This document shows positions 29,673 through 40,174 of a stretch of 64,000 nt of DNA, one piece after another. Where the stretch lies: NCBI GenBank assembly GCA_947474755.1, contig CANJJE010000001.1:62001-126000 (forward strand), read 5' to 3'. Within the stretch, counting starts at the first letter, position 1. Every line of letters starts with the position of its first letter. Source of the stretch: Burkholderiales bacterium (lineage in GTDB: Bacteria > Pseudomonadota > Gammaproteobacteria > Burkholderiales > Burkholderiaceae_C). Both the position numbers and the translations under genes were made by a program. The notes under the pieces were generated by a model. That model was not told the DNA's origin. It did no database searches and saw nothing but the letters and a program-made list of their open reading frames with translations.

Positions 29673-31130
29673 ATGGATCCGATCAGCTTCTTCTGGCACG
29701 ACTACGAAACCTTTGGCGTGGTGCCGCGCCGTGACCGCCCGGCGCAGTTTGCCGGCCTGCGCACCGATGCCGACCTGAACGAGATCGGCGAACCTGTCAC
29801 CTTGTATTGCCAACCTGCGTCCGACACGCTGCCCGACCCCGAGAGCTGCCTGCTGACGGGCATCACGCCACAGGTCTGCATGGCACGCGGCGTGCCCGAA
29901 CATGCGTTTGCTGCGGCGATCGAAACGCAACTGGCGAAGCCGGGCACGATAGGCGTGGGCTACAACTCGATCCGCTTCGACGACGAGGTGACGCGCTTTC
30001 TGTTCTGGCGCAACCTGATCGACCCTTATGCCCGCGAATGGCAGAACCAGTGTGGCCGCTGGGACCTGCTGGACGTGGTGCGCTGCGCCTATGCGCTGCG
30101 CCCTGACGGCATCAGCTGGCCCAGGCACGATGACGGCCGGCCGTCGTTCAAGCTCGAACACCTGACCATCGCCAACGGCATTGCCCACGAGGCGGCGCAC
30201 GATGCCTTGTCAGACGTGCGCGCCACCGTGGCGCTGGCGCGGCTTGTCAGGGACAGGCAACCCAAACTCTGGGACTTCTGCCTGCGCCTGCGCAAGAAAG
30301 ACGCTGTCATCGAGGAAATGGCCAACGCGCAGAAGGCGGGACAGCCCTTCCTGCATGTGTCGGGGATGTACCCGCCCGATCGCGGCTGCATCGCCGTCGT
30401 GTGGCCACTGGCCCCGCACCCGACGAACAAGAACGAAGTCATCGTCTGGGACCTGGCCGAAGACCCCGGCGTGCTGCAGGCGCTCAATGCCGACACGATC
30501 CGCCAGCGCATGTTCAGCCGTGCCGATGCACTGCCCGAAGGCGTGACGCGGCTGCCGATCAAGACCATCCACCTGAACAAGTCGCCGGTGGTGATCGGCA
30601 ACCTGAAGACGCTGAGCCCCGAGATGGCCGCGCGCTGGGGCATCGACATGAACCAGGCCAGAAGGCATGCCGACGTGGCCGCGCGTCAGACCGCGCTGCT
30701 GGCTGGCCTGTGGCCCGAGGTGTTCGAGCGCCCGGCAATTGAAGGCCGACCCGATGTCGATGAAGACCTGTACGGTGGCTTCGTCGGCAACGACGACCGC
30801 CGCCTGCTGCAGCGGCTGCGAGGGCTCCCGCCGCCAACGCTGGCCGAGCAACGCCCGGCGTTTGCCGACGAGCGCTTGAGCGAGCTGCTGTTCCGCTACC
30901 GCGCCCGCAACTTCCCGCAGACGCTGACCGATGCCGAGCAGCAGCAGTGGCACGAGCACCGGGCGAGCCGGCTGCACGATGGCGTGGGTGGTGGGCTGAC
31001 ATTGGCCGCGTTCTTCGAGCGCATCGACCAGCTCGGCGAGTCGATGCCCGACCCCGACGATGAACGCGCCCAGGGCATCCTGGGCGACCTGGTGGACTAC
31101 GCGACCGAGATCGCGCCCGACCGGGATTGA
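29673..31130 (+). CDS. sbcB: exodeoxyribonuclease I
   Basis: A 485-residue 3'-5' single-strand DNA exonuclease. The DEDD active site is seen as WHDYETFG (residues 6-13), [15 protein letters not shown] and [14 protein letters not shown]; the C-terminal half matches the ExoI SH3-like and helical domains ([29 protein letters not shown]). It acts in mismatch repair and recombination, and mutL lies 1.5 kb away on the other strand. ATG 29673 was chosen over ATG 29661 because the conserved region begins at residue 4. Confidence 0.93.
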   Translation: MDPISFFWHDYETFGVVPRRDRPAQFAGLRTDADLNEIGEPVTLYCQPASDTLPDPESCLLTGITPQVCMARGVPEHAFAAAIETQLAKPGTIGVGYNSIRFDDEVTRFLFWRNLIDPYAREWQNQCGRWDLLDVVRCAYALRPDGISWPRHDDGRPSFKLEHLTIANGIAHEAAHDALSDVRATVALARLVRDRQPKLWDFCLRLRKKDAVIEEMANAQKAGQPFLHVSGMYPPDRGCIAVVWPLAPHPTNKNEVIVWDLAEDPGVLQALNADTIRQRMFSRADALPEGVTRLPIKTIHLNKSPVVIGNLKTLSPEMAARWGIDMNQARRHADVAARQTALLAGLWPEVFERPAIEGRPDVDEDLYGGFVGNDDRRLLQRLRGLPPPTLAEQRPAFADERLSELLFRYRARNFPQTLTDAEQQQWHEHRASRLHDGVGGGLTLAAFFERIDQLGESMPDPDDERAQGILGDLVDYATEIAPDRD

Positions 31131-31131
31131 C

Positions 31132-31150
31132 CGGCGTGTCGTGCACGCCG
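31132..31150. terminator. short GC hairpin between sbcB and pseudouridine synthase
   Basis: CGGCGTG pairs with CACGCCG around a 5-base loop, immediately after the sbcB stop and 20 bases before the stop of the convergent synthase gene. There is no T-run, so termination is only suggested. Confidence 0.35.
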
Positions 31151-31170
31151 ATCGTGTGCGACGCGGCAGG

Positions 31171-32553
31171 TCACCCAAACACCTCATCTCCGCGCAGATA
31201 GCGCCACTGCCCGGCCGGCAGGTCGCCCAGCATCACGCGGCCGATGCGCACGCGCTTGAGGCCCAGGACCTTCAGGCCGACGGCTTCGCACATGCGGCGG
31301 ATCTGGCGCTTCTTGCCCTCTTGCAGCACGAAGCGCAATTGGTCGTCGTTCTGCCATTCGACGATGGCCGGCTTCAGCGCTTCGCCGTCGAGTTCAAGGC
31401 CGTGGCGCAGCAGCGCCAGGTCGTCGGCCGACAGCTCGCTCGATGCCGGTCCTTCCCCCAGCGGCCCGGCCACGCGCACCAGGTATTCCTTCTCGATCTC
31501 GCTGTCTTCGCCGATCAATTGCCTGGCGATGCGGCCGTCCTGCGTCAGCACCAGCAGGCCCGTCGAATCAATGTCGAGTCGGCCAGCGGGAACCAGGCTG
31601 CGCAGGTGCTCGCGCAGGAAGCGCGTGCCCGACTGGTCGCCGCTCCACTGGTTCTCGAGCTTGACCAGCACCACTGCGGGCTCATAGCCGTCCTCGGCCT
31701 GACCACTGACGTAGCCGATCGGCTTGTTGATCAGCACCGTGACCTTCTGCGCCTGCTGGAACTTGGCGCGCGCATCGATGGTGATGCGCTGATCGGGCAT
31801 CACGCGTGAGCCGAGTTCCTTGACCACATCGCCGTCGACCCGCACCCAACCCTTCTCGATCCACTCGTCGGCTTCGCGGCGCGAGGCCAGGCCCAGCTCG
31901 CTCATGCGTTTGGACAGGCGCAGGCTGCCGGGTGCGGCTTCGATTTGATGAGGGAAAGGGCCGCGCTCGTCGTCGTCATCGTCACGAACAGGCCGCGCCA
32001 CATGGCGACGCTTGGGTTCGGCCGGGCGTTGCGGCGACCGTTCCGGCGGGCGCTCGGCTGAGCGTTCCTGTGGCCGCACGGGCGGGCTGACCGGGAAGCG
32101 CGGCGTGGCGATGATGGGCGGGCGATCGGCCTGGAGATCACGCCGGTCTCGCTGTTGCGGCGCCTGCGGTGGCGCGTCGCGGTGGCGTGGCGGCGCGCGT
32201 CGTGGATCGTTGCTGCGGTCGGTGTCTGATTGAAACGGTGCTCGAGCGGCCGGGCGAGATGCATCGCGAGGCGGTGCGTCGAACGGCGCACGGGACGGTG
32301 GGCGCGCTCCGGGGTTCGAACCGCTTCGCGACGTGTTCGATCGGGAAGGCTGCGGCCGGTCGAGGCGCGCTTCGCGGTGGCGCTCGGCGGGTCTGTCGTT
32401 TGGCGACTGGGCCTCGCGCCTTGCGCGCTCGGCTTGCGCTTCGGCCAGCGTCGGGCGTCGGCGCACGCCCATGCCGACGCCGCGCACCGGGGCACGATCG
32501 GTGCGGGCAGCGGAGCCGGCGGTGTTCTTCGGTTTGATCTTCAGCGTGGCCAT
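31171..32553 (-). CDS. RsuA/RluF-type rRNA pseudouridine synthase with long disordered N-terminus
   Basis: A 460-residue protein. Residues 1-208 are an Arg/Pro/Ser/Asp-rich, low-complexity extension. An S4 RNA-binding domain follows (about 211-260), then a RsuA-family synthase domain with [11 protein letters not shown] (275-285), [17 protein letters not shown] (catalytic Asp327) and [16 protein letters not shown]. The KPIGYVSGQ start and overall form are closest to RluF, which acts on 23S rRNA; RluB is an alternative. The extension is roughly as long as the folded part and may bind RNA. ATG 32553 starts it. Confidence 0.82.
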   Translation of the reverse strand: MATLKIKPKNTAGSAARTDRAPVRGVGMGVRRRPTLAEAQAERARREAQSPNDRPAERHREARLDRPQPSRSNTSRSGSNPGARPPSRAPFDAPPRDASRPAARAPFQSDTDRSNDPRRAPPRHRDAPPQAPQQRDRRDLQADRPPIIATPRFPVSPPVRPQERSAERPPERSPQRPAEPKRRHVARPVRDDDDDERGPFPHQIEAAPGSLRLSKRMSELGLASRREADEWIEKGWVRVDGDVVKELGSRVMPDQRITIDARAKFQQAQKVTVLINKPIGYVSGQAEDGYEPAVVLVKLENQWSGDQSGTRFLREHLRSLVPAGRLDIDSTGLLVLTQDGRIARQLIGEDSEIEKEYLVRVAGPLGEGPASSELSADDLALLRHGLELDGEALKPAIVEWQNDDQLRFVLQEGKKRQIRRMCEAVGLKVLGLKRVRIGRVMLGDLPAGQWRYLRGDEVFG

Positions 32554-32626
32554 GCGGGTCCAGTCGGTGTGCGGAGATGTGCAGAGAAAAAGAGGGGCGC
32601 CTCTCGGCGTTGGGGTGCCTGGCGGG

Positions 32627-34468
32627 TCAGCGACCGCGCCAGAACAGCGCGTCGAGTTCGCGCCGTGTGATCTGCCGCCAGGTGGGGCGGCCGTGGTTGC
32701 ACTGGTCGGCGCGCTGCGTGCGCTCCATGTCGCGCAGCAGTGCGTTCATCTCGTCGAGGTTCAAGGCCCGATTCGCACGCACCGCGCCGTGGCAGGCCAT
32801 CGTCGACAGGATCTCGTGCTGCGCGCGCTGCACCACGCTGCTGGCCGCGTGCTCGGCCAGCTCGGCCAGCACGCTGCGCGCCAGCTCGACCGCGTCGCCG
32901 CCGGCCAGCGCCGCGGGCTGCGAGCGGATGGCCAGCACAGTTGGCGACAGCGGTGACACCTCCAGCCCCAGCGTGTGCAGCGTGTCTGCATGGGCTTCGG
33001 CGGTGGCGATCTCGGCGGCGGTGGCGGCGAAGGTGGCCGGGATCAGCAGCGGCTGCGCGTCGATGTGCGATGCGGCGAGACTTGCTTTCAGCCGCTCGTA
33101 GACCACGCGTTCGTGCGCGGCGTGCATGTCGACGATCACCAGGCCTTGAGCGTTCTCGGCCAGCACGTAGATGCCGGCGATCTGCGCGATGGCCTTGCCG
33201 AGTGGCCAGGCGCTCGGGTCAACCTCGGTGGCGACCGATGGAGCGGTGTGCGTGTCGTCGCGTCCTGACAGGCTGGCGCCCCAAGGGGCCTCGGGCTCGC
33301 GCGCATGGAGCACCGCGGCCTGCTGCAGGCTCAGTGCCACCTGGGCGCCAGTCGGCGCGTTGTAGTCGAAACGGCTGTTCGACCTGGGCCAGGCGGAGCC
33401 GCTCGGCAGGGCGCTGCTTTCCAAGCGTGTCGCATCAGGCGATGCCTGCGAGATCGCTTCTGCCAGCGACGCCTCCACTGCGCGCCGTACCGCCTGGTGC
33501 ACCTCGCGCGATTCGCGAAAGCGCACCTCGATCTTGGTCGGGTGCACGTTCACATCGACGCGGTCGGGCGCGATGTCGATGAACAGCACGTAGGCTGGCT
33601 GCCGCCCGCCGTGCAGCACGTCCTCGTACGCGCTGCGCACGCCGTGTGCGATCAGCTTGTCGCGCACGAAGCGGCCATTGACGTAGACGTATTGCAGGTC
33701 GGCTCGGCTGCGTGCAGACGCTGGCGTGCCGGCGCGACCGGTGATGCGCAGCACGCCCAGGTCCAGCGACACCGATCGACTGTCGGCGATGAATTCCGCT
33801 CCGAGCACGTCGGTCAGCCGCGCAGTGGCGTCGCCCTGATCGGCCACTCGACGCCATTGCTGAACCAGCTTGCCTTCGTGCCACACCGCGAAGCCCGCAT
33901 CGGGCCGCGTCAGTGCATGGCGGCGCACCGCTTCCACGCAGTGCGCCAGCTCGGTGGCTTCGGTCTTCAGGAACTTGCGGCGTGCCGGCGTGCTGAAGAA
34001 CAGCTCCCGCACCTCGACGCTGGTGCCCACTGCGCGCGCTGTCGGGGTGATCTCGCCGGATCGCGCATCGAGACGGCGCGCCTGTGTGTCGTCAGCGCAG
34101 CGGCTGGCGATCGACACCTCGGCCACTGACGAAATGGCCGCCAGAGCCTCACCGCGAAAGCCCATCGTCGCCACGTTCTCGAGGTCGCCCAGCGACTCGA
34201 TCTTGCTCGTCGCATGGCGGCGCAGTGCCAGCGGCAGTTCGGCGGCCGGCAGGCCATGGCCGTCGTCTTCGACCAGTACCGCACGGATGCCGCCTGCGAT
34301 CAGCTTGACGGTGACCTCGCGCGCGCCGGCATCGAGCGCGTTATCGACCAGTTCGCGCACGACGGACGCCGGCCGCTCGACGACCTCGCCGGCGGCGATC
34401 TGGCTGATCAGCTCATCGGGCAGTTCCCGGATCGGGCGGCGAAGTGTGTGGGGCCCACGGGCGTTCAT
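32627..34468 (-). CDS. mutL: DNA mismatch repair protein MutL
   Basis: A 613-residue GHKL ATPase. The N-terminal domain has [33 protein letters not shown] and [24 protein letters not shown]. The C-terminal domain has [15 protein letters not shown], which fits the DxHAxxExxxxE endonuclease motif, with Met where Gln is usual. MutL couples MutS mismatch recognition to strand removal. The linker (about residues 340-400) is poorly conserved as usual. The gene is 73 bases upstream of the pseudouridine-synthase gene on the same strand. Confidence 0.95.
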   Translation of the reverse strand: MNARGPHTLRRPIRELPDELISQIAAGEVVERPASVVRELVDNALDAGAREVTVKLIAGGIRAVLVEDDGHGLPAAELPLALRRHATSKIESLGDLENVATMGFRGEALAAISSVAEVSIASRCADDTQARRLDARSGEITPTARAVGTSVEVRELFFSTPARRKFLKTEATELAHCVEAVRRHALTRPDAGFAVWHEGKLVQQWRRVADQGDATARLTDVLGAEFIADSRSVSLDLGVLRITGRAGTPASARSRADLQYVYVNGRFVRDKLIAHGVRSAYEDVLHGGRQPAYVLFIDIAPDRVDVNVHPTKIEVRFRESREVHQAVRRAVEASLAEAISQASPDATRLESSALPSGSAWPRSNSRFDYNAPTGAQVALSLQQAAVLHAREPEAPWGASLSGRDDTHTAPSVATEVDPSAWPLGKAIAQIAGIYVLAENAQGLVIVDMHAAHERVVYERLKASLAASHIDAQPLLIPATFAATAAEIATAEAHADTLHTLGLEVSPLSPTVLAIRSQPAALAGGDAVELARSVLAELAEHAASSVVQRAQHEILSTMACHGAVRANRALNLDEMNALLRDMERTQRADQCNHGRPTWRQITRRELDALFWRGR

Positions 34469-34571
34469 CGGCGCATTGTAGAAACCGCACCCGCACGCGC
34501 GCCGTTATCCGCGAAGTCCGTCACGGGCGCACTCCGCGAGGATGCAAGGTACGCCATCCATAATCTTTCCC

Positions 34572-35225
34572 ATGGAAATCGTCGTGTTGCTGATCGACTT
34601 CATCTTGCGCGTGGATGTGCACCTCGCGAACTTCGTTCAGCAGTACGGCGCCTGGGTCTACGCGCTGCTGTTCGTGATCATCTTCGTCGAGACCGGCGTG
34701 GTCGTGATGCCCTTCCTGCCCGGCGATTCGCTGCTGTTCGTGGTCGGTGCGCTGTGCGGCGCGGGGCTGATGAACCTGCCGCTGGCCATGGCCTTGCTGG
34801 TCGTGGCGGCGATCCTTGGCGACCAGACCAACTACACGATCGGGCGGTACTTCGGGCCCAAGGTGTTCCAGTGGGAGCAGTCGCGCTTTTTCAACAAGGC
34901 GGCGTTCGAGCAGGCACACGCCTTCTACGAGAAGTACGGCGGCATCACCGTGATCCTGGCGCGCTTCATGCCGTTCGTGCGCACTTTCGCGCCGTTCGTG
35001 GCGGGCGTTGCCGAAATGCGGCGCGCGAGCTTCACCTTCTACAACGTGATCGGCGCATTGATCTGGGTGGTCGGCCTGACGACGGTCGGCTACCTCTTCG
35101 GCAACCTGCCGTTCGTCAAGGAGCATCTGGACAAGATCATCTGGGCAGCGATCCTGATCCCCGGCCTGCTGGTGCTGTGGGGCGGCTGGCGGGCGCGGTT
35201 CAAGCCATCGGCGGTGCTGCACTGA
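34572..35225 (+). CDS. DedA family inner-membrane protein
   Basis: A 217-residue DedA/VTT-domain protein with several hydrophobic helices, the conserved ETGVVVMPFLPGDSLLFVVGAL, LGDQTNYTIGRYFG and ILARFMPFVRTFAPFVAGVAEM. Members are lipid scramblases/undecaprenyl-phosphate translocases or proton-dependent transporters affecting membrane homeostasis. ATG 34572 fits the family N-terminus. It is divergent from mutL. Confidence 0.9.
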   Translation: MEIVVLLIDFILRVDVHLANFVQQYGAWVYALLFVIIFVETGVVVMPFLPGDSLLFVVGALCGAGLMNLPLAMALLVVAAILGDQTNYTIGRYFGPKVFQWEQSRFFNKAAFEQAHAFYEKYGGITVILARFMPFVRTFAPFVAGVAEMRRASFTFYNVIGALIWVVGLTTVGYLFGNLPFVKEHLDKIIWAAILIPGLLVLWGGWRARFKPSAVLH

Positions 35226-35231
35226 GCTGCC

Positions 35232-36251
35232 TCAGCCGCGGGCGGGTGCGCTGCTGACGGCGTCTTTCAAAGGTTTGCGCCACGTTGGCAAAGCCGAGCG
35301 GCGTGGCAGCGGCGGGATCACGAACTCGGGCAGCTCCTGCAGGCAGAAACTCAGCGCGATCAGCGCGGTCGGCAAGTGGTAGAGCATCACCCACAGTCCT
35401 GGCCTCTCACCGAAATCGAATCGCGGGAAAAGCAGCACCGTGATGACGAGGATCACCGGCGTCAGGATCGGGATCGCCCGGCGCAGGGCGGCCCACCAGC
35501 GCGCGCGCAGATGCCGTTCATGAAAGCGCGCAGGTGGCTCGGTCAGTGCCTGTGCCAGATGCTGTGCGACGCGGTCCGCCGCCTGCTCGGCATGCCGCGT
35601 GCGTCGCGCAGGTCCGCCGCGCAGCCGCAGTTTGCTTTCCCACAGGTCTTTCTTGCACACCAGCCGCGTCCAGTCCCAGCCGATCACGGCCAGCAGGTCG
35701 TCGGGCAGGACCAACGCGCTGCCGTCACTGGCGGGCCTGGGGGTCAGCGTGATGTCGGCTGATACACCGCGCGTCGCGGGCACGCTGAGTGTCAGCGTGA
35801 GTTCGGGCAGATGCACGACGGCACGGGTCAGCACCAGCGGCACCGTGGCGTGTCCCTCGGCCGAGACGGTCGGATCCGATGGCACGTTGTAGCTGCGCGC
35901 GACCAGACAACCCGCTTGTGAGACGAACTGCTGTTCGGGCGCGACCGCCTCGATGCGTGCCAGCAGCGCTGCGGGCTGCGGGCCGCTGGTCTGCAACGTG
36001 GCCACCTGACCATCGGCCGCTGTCAGTGTGCGGGTCAAGTCGAAATTCCCCGAGCGGTAGCTGTCGAGCTGCAGGGTTTCGCGCAGCGCGGGCAGGCCTG
36101 CGGCGTTGCCATCATGTTCGATGGGATGGAACAGCAGGCGGCGGCTCAGGCGGTCGCTCGCGGCCAGATCGACCTGCCGGCTGCGGCGGGTGAAGGGCTC
36201 GACGATGCCCAGGATGTCGTGGTGGCTCAGCGGGCTCGGTGCGGTCGCCAT
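35232..36251 (-). CDS. conserved hypothetical protein with C-terminal membrane segments
   Basis: A 339-residue protein I do not recognise. The N-terminal 220 residues look soluble and beta-rich (TATLQTSGPQP-like strands, DLLAVIGWDWTRLVCKKDLWESKLRLRGGP). Two hydrophobic segments follow (about 250-270, AIPILTPVILVITVLLF, and 280-305, LWVMLYHLPTALIALSFCL), then a short basic tail. The tail-anchored layout with a large cytoplasmic domain is unusual. It starts seven bases before the stop of the FAD-oxidase gene upstream on the same strand, suggesting an operon. Confidence 0.6.
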   Translation of the reverse strand: MATAPSPLSHHDILGIVEPFTRRSRQVDLAASDRLSRRLLFHPIEHDGNAAGLPALRETLQLDSYRSGNFDLTRTLTAADGQVATLQTSGPQPAALLARIEAVAPEQQFVSQAGCLVARSYNVPSDPTVSAEGHATVPLVLTRAVVHLPELTLTLSVPATRGVSADITLTPRPASDGSALVLPDDLLAVIGWDWTRLVCKKDLWESKLRLRGGPARRTRHAEQAADRVAQHLAQALTEPPARFHERHLRARWWAALRRAIPILTPVILVITVLLFPRFDFGERPGLWVMLYHLPTALIALSFCLQELPEFVIPPLPRRSALPTWRKPLKDAVSSAPARG

Positions 36252-36258
36252 GCGCAGC

Positions 36259-37659
36259 TCACAACACGCGGCCCGGGTTCAGCGTGCCGCGCGGGTCGAG
36301 CGCGACCTTGATCGCGTGCATCAACTGCATCGCGACCGGAGATTGGGTTTGCGCCAGCATCTCGCGCTTGAGAGCGCCGATGCCGTGCTCGGCCGAGATC
36401 GATCCACCGTGTGCCCGCACCGCTGCGTACACCTCGGCATTCACGGCTGATTCACGGCTGCACAGGAAGTCGGCAGCCGGCACGCCGATCGGCGCCTGCA
36501 CGTTGTAGTGCAGATTGCCATCGCCGAGGTGTCCGAAATTGACGATACGGATGCCGGGCCACGCTGCGCTCAGGACAGCGTCGGTCTCCTGAACGAATGT
36601 GGCGATGCGCGACACCGGCAGCGCGATGTCGTGCTTGATGTTCAGCCCCTCTTCGGCCTGCGCCAGCGCAATGCCCTCGCGCAGCCGCCACATTGCGGCG
36701 CTCTGTTCCAGGCTGGAAGCCACGACCGCATCGCTGATGCAGCCGTCGCCCAGCGCAGTCTCGAGCAGCGACTCGAACACCGCCTGGGTGCGGGTGTCAC
36801 CCTCGGTGTCCGACTGCTCCAGCAGCACAGTCCAAGGGCCGGGCGGCAACGGCTGCTGCCACTGCGGGAAATGGGTGCGTACCAGGCCCAGCGCCTGGCC
36901 ATTCATTACCTCGAAGCCTGTCAGCCTTGCGCCCAGGCGAGTGCGTGAGAGTGTCAGCAATTGCACGGCAGCCTCGAGCGTCGGCACGGCTGCCATCGCA
37001 GTGCCGATGGCGGTGGGTTGCGGGTACAGCTTCAGCGTCGCGCCGGTGATCACACCCAGCGTGCCTTCGCTGCCGATGAACAGGTCGCGCAGGGCGTATC
37101 CGCTGTTGTCCTTGCGCAGGCCGCTCAGGCCGTTCCAGATCTCGCCCGATGCGGTGACGACTTCAAGGCCCAGGCACAGCTCGCGCGCCGTGCCATAGCG
37201 CAGCACCTGCGTGCCGCCTGCATTGGTGGCCAGCGTGCCGCCGATGCTGGCGCTGCCTTCGGCGGCCAGACTCAGTGGGTAGAGCAAGCCCTGGGTTGCT
37301 GCAGCCTGTTGCACTTGCTGAAGCACGCAGCCGGCGTCCACCGTGATCGTCAGGTTGTCGGTGTCGATGGCGCGAATGTTTGCCATGCGCGACAGGCTGA
37401 GCAGCACCTGGGTGCCACTGTCATCGGGCACCGAGCCGCCGACCAGACTGGTGTTGCCGCCTTGCGGCACCAGGCTCGCGCCGTGCTGCACGCAGGTCCG
37501 CACGACGGCGGCCACCTGCGCGGTGTCGGCTGGCCGCACGACGGCGAGTGCGCGGCCTCGGTATCGCCGTCGCCAGTCAACCTCCCAGGCCGACAGGTCG
37601 CCGCCGCTGAGCACCTGCTCGGCTCCGATGACTGCGCGCAGATCGTCGAGCAGGGTCAT
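36259..37659 (-). CDS. FAD-linked oxidase, D-lactate dehydrogenase/GlcD-like
   Basis: A 466-residue flavoprotein of the FAD_binding_4 / FAD-oxidase_C family: SLVPQGGNTSLVGGSV binds FAD pyrophosphate, SIGGTLATNAGGTQVLRYG the isoalloxazine region, and NFGHLGDGNLHYNV plus AEHGIGALKREML the active site. Related enzymes oxidise D-lactate, glycolate or D-2-hydroxyglutarate and pass electrons to quinones. There are no GlcE/F partners beside it, so a single-subunit 2-hydroxyacid dehydrogenase (D-2-hydroxyglutarate type) is likely. ATG 37659 gives the family length. Confidence 0.82.
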   Translation of the reverse strand: MTLLDDLRAVIGAEQVLSGGDLSAWEVDWRRRYRGRALAVVRPADTAQVAAVVRTCVQHGASLVPQGGNTSLVGGSVPDDSGTQVLLSLSRMANIRAIDTDNLTITVDAGCVLQQVQQAAATQGLLYPLSLAAEGSASIGGTLATNAGGTQVLRYGTARELCLGLEVVTASGEIWNGLSGLRKDNSGYALRDLFIGSEGTLGVITGATLKLYPQPTAIGTAMAAVPTLEAAVQLLTLSRTRLGARLTGFEVMNGQALGLVRTHFPQWQQPLPPGPWTVLLEQSDTEGDTRTQAVFESLLETALGDGCISDAVVASSLEQSAAMWRLREGIALAQAEEGLNIKHDIALPVSRIATFVQETDAVLSAAWPGIRIVNFGHLGDGNLHYNVQAPIGVPAADFLCSRESAVNAEVYAAVRAHGGSISAEHGIGALKREMLAQTQSPVAMQLMHAIKVALDPRGTLNPGRVL

Positions 37660-37690
37660 GGCGAAGCGTGGCGCTTCGAGCGCGCGGACG

Positions 37691-38140
37691 TCAGTTGCCG
37701 GCCGTGTCTGCGCTGGCCGTCGCGAGGGCGTGTGCCCGGTAGAGGCGCCAGCGCACATGCACGGCGCAAGCGGCGAACAGCAGCACGCACAGCAGCACCT
37801 GACCACCGGCGAGCCAGGCACTGATTCCGCGGTCGCCTGCGGCGCGGATCACGCCTTCGGTGAAGTAGAGCCAGATCATCAGGCTGACCCAGCGGTAGGT
37901 GTACATCCGGTTTTTCAGCAGACCGACGAGCGGCACCGCCAACGGCAGCACCTTCAGCGCCAGGGTGCGGTTGCCGGTCGGCGCCAGGACCAGTTCCCAA
38001 GCCAGGCCCAGCACGATCAGGCCGAGCAGGCTGCCCACCGCGACGGCTCGGCTCCAGACCACGACCGGTGGTAGCGCCTGTGCAGGCGCATCGACGTTGG
38101 GGGGCAGTGGCGGGGCGGTGGATGGAATCATCAGTGGCAT
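37691..38140 (-). CDS. DUF2069 membrane protein
   Basis: A 149-residue protein with four hydrophobic segments (VGSLLGLIVLGLAWELVLA, VLPLAVPLVGLL, VSLMIWLYFTEGVI, GGQVLLCVLLFAACAVHV). GLLKNRMYTYRWVSLMIWLYFTEG is the DUF2069 signature. Function is unknown. ATG 38140 was chosen; ATG 38143 or 38131 is also possible. It is divergent from the yihY-type gene by only 11 bases, so both promoters must overlap coding sequence. Confidence 0.8.
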   Translation of the reverse strand: MPLMIPSTAPPLPPNVDAPAQALPPVVVWSRAVAVGSLLGLIVLGLAWELVLAPTGNRTLALKVLPLAVPLVGLLKNRMYTYRWVSLMIWLYFTEGVIRAAGDRGISAWLAGGQVLLCVLLFAACAVHVRWRLYRAHALATASADTAGN

Positions 38141-38151
38141 CATAGCCAGCG

Positions 38152-39399
38152 ATGGAGTTCCCCCCGACGCACAAGGCCACGGTCGCCGAGATCTGGCGGC
38201 AGCGGCCGGCACTCTGGCTGGTGACTCTGCAGACCTGGCCGTGGATGGACACCGTCCACACGCTGCGCCAGCGCTTTCGTGAAGACCGTCTCGGGCTGAC
38301 AGCCGGCAGCCTGACCTTCACCACGCTGATTTCGCTGGTGCCGCTGTTCACCGTGATGCTGGCAGTGTTCTCGGCGTTTCCGATGTTTTCCAGTTTCCAG
38401 GGTTCGCTGGAAAAGTATTTCCTGCAAGCCCTGGTGCCAGAGGGTATCGCCCGGCCGGTTCTGGCCGCTTTGACGCAGTTCGCCGGCAAGGCCAAGCGGC
38501 TGGGCACCGTCGGCCTGATCGCGCTGGTGGTGACGGCTCTCGCTTTGATGCTGACCATCGACCGCACGCTCAATGCGATCTGGCGCGTGCGCTCATCGCG
38601 GCCGATGGCGCAGCGGGTGCTGGTGTACTGGGCTGCGGCGACGCTCGGGCCCCTGCTGCTGGGCGTCAGCCTGAGCTTCACCTCTTACGCGGTCTCGGCG
38701 TCGCGCGGCTTCGTCAGCGGGCTGCCAGGCGGTGTCAGCGTGCTGCTGCAGGCAGTGGAATTCGCCTTGCAGGCGCTCGGCATGGCAGCGCTGTTCTATT
38801 ACGTGCCGAACACCCGAGTGCAGTGGCGGCATGCGCTGGCCGGCGGGTTGTTCGTGGCGATCGGGTTCGAACTGGCCAAGCAGGCGCTGGGCTGGTACCT
38901 GCAACAGGTGCCAACGTATTCGACCATTTACGGTGCCTTTGCGACAGTGCCGATCTTCCTGATATGGATTTATCTTGGCTGGGTCATCGTGCTGCTCGGT
39001 GCAGTCATTGCAGCCTACGCGCCGACGCTGCAGACCCGCGTCGTCCAGCGTGGCCACGTACCGGGTTACCGCTTCGAGCTGGCGGTCGCGGTGCTGCGCA
39101 CCCTGGCGCAAGCGCGTAATGCCGACGGACATGGGTTTTCAGTCCAGCAGATCGCTCAGGCGCTGAATGCCGATCCGCTGCAGCTGGAACCGACGCTGCA
39201 TGCGCTGATCGCCATTGATTGGGTGGCCCGCCTCGATGAGCCCGGCGCTTGCCGTCACGTCTTGCTGTGCGACCCAGACACCACGGCGGCGCGTACCTTG
39301 CTGGCCAGCACGCTGCTGGATCCGTCGCCGCAGCTCGCTGCGTTCTGGCAGCGCGCGAACTTCGACCGCTTGACGCTGCGCGACCTGATCGCCACCTGA
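38152..39399 (+). CDS. YihY/BrkB family membrane protein with winged-helix-like C-terminus
   Basis: A 415-residue protein with six membrane helices of the YihY/UPF0761 (formerly RNase BN/BrkB) family: LGLTAGSLTFTTLISLVPLFTV, TIDRTLNAIWRVRSSRP, YYVPNTRVQWRHALAGGLF and TYSTIYGAFATVPIFLIWIYLGWVIVLLGAV. Residues from about 300 onward are cytoplasmic and helical, resembling a winged helix (VQQIAQALNADPLQLEPTLHALIAIDWVAR). YihY is not RNase BN, despite older annotation; transport or flippase roles have been suggested. Confidence 0.85.
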   Translation: MEFPPTHKATVAEIWRQRPALWLVTLQTWPWMDTVHTLRQRFREDRLGLTAGSLTFTTLISLVPLFTVMLAVFSAFPMFSSFQGSLEKYFLQALVPEGIARPVLAALTQFAGKAKRLGTVGLIALVVTALALMLTIDRTLNAIWRVRSSRPMAQRVLVYWAAATLGPLLLGVSLSFTSYAVSASRGFVSGLPGGVSVLLQAVEFALQALGMAALFYYVPNTRVQWRHALAGGLFVAIGFELAKQALGWYLQQVPTYSTIYGAFATVPIFLIWIYLGWVIVLLGAVIAAYAPTLQTRVVQRGHVPGYRFELAVAVLRTLAQARNADGHGFSVQQIAQALNADPLQLEPTLHALIAIDWVARLDEPGACRHVLLCDPDTTAARTLLASTLLDPSPQLAAFWQRANFDRLTLRDLIAT

Positions 39400-39510
39400 C
39401 ATCGCGCCTCCACCGACGGCAAACTGCCTCGTCACAGGCATACTCGACGATGTCGTGAGGCCCGGTTCGGGTCTATATTGATTCTCTTTGCTTGCGTTGA
39501 GGAGATTCCC

Positions 39511-39990
39511 ATGAAAGTCAGCAATATCCTGGCTGCCAAGGGCAACACGCTGTACACCGTCACTTCCGATACGCCCCTGTCGCAAGCCCTGCAGACGATG
39601 GCTGAGAAGGACATCGGCTCCTTGGTCGTGATGGACCACGGTGAGCTCGTCGGTATGCTGACGTTTCGCGAGGTCATCCAGGCCATCGTGCGCAACGGTG
39701 GCACGGTCGGCGCGCTGATCGTGCATTCCGTGATGGACGACAGTCCGCTGACCTGCACGCCCGACACCGAGATGGACGAAGTCCGTCGCATGATGCTCGG
39801 ACACCATGCCCGCTACATGCCGGTGATGACGCAGCGAACCCTGATGGGCGTGATCTCGTTCTACGACGTTGCCAAGGCAGTGGTCGATTCGCAGGACTTC
39901 GAGAACCGCATGCTGAAGGCCTACATTCGCGATTGGCCCAGCGAGGGCGGTGCGGAGCAATCTGCGGCGGCCAGCCAGCCGACCGGCTGA
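39511..39990 (+). CDS. CBS-domain protein
   Basis: A 159-residue protein made of two CBS domains (about residues 5-60, TVTSDTPLSQALQTMAEKDIGSLVVMDHGELVGMLTFREV, and 75-135, TCTPDTEMDEVRRMMLGHHARYMPVM). Tandem CBS pairs bind adenosyl ligands (AMP, ATP or SAM) and usually sense energy charge. With no partner domain its target is unknown. GAGGAG precedes ATG 39511, and TATATT at 39474-39479 could be its -10 box. Confidence 0.85.
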   Translation: MKVSNILAAKGNTLYTVTSDTPLSQALQTMAEKDIGSLVVMDHGELVGMLTFREVIQAIVRNGGTVGALIVHSVMDDSPLTCTPDTEMDEVRRMMLGHHARYMPVMTQRTLMGVISFYDVAKAVVDSQDFENRMLKAYIRDWPSEGGAEQSAAASQPTG

Positions 39991-40174
39991 GTACATCCGC
40001 TTGGGGTACGCGCCCCGAAGGTGATGCACCGAGATGGCGCGTCGGAGCGCCATGCTTGCTCGTTGCGCTGTCACAGCGAGATCGCCCAGATTGCTATGCT
40101 CGGTGCTCCGCCTGACGTCGCCATGCGGCGTCAAGGCTGTCCCGCCACCTCGTACTCCTCGAAAGCCCGTCGCC

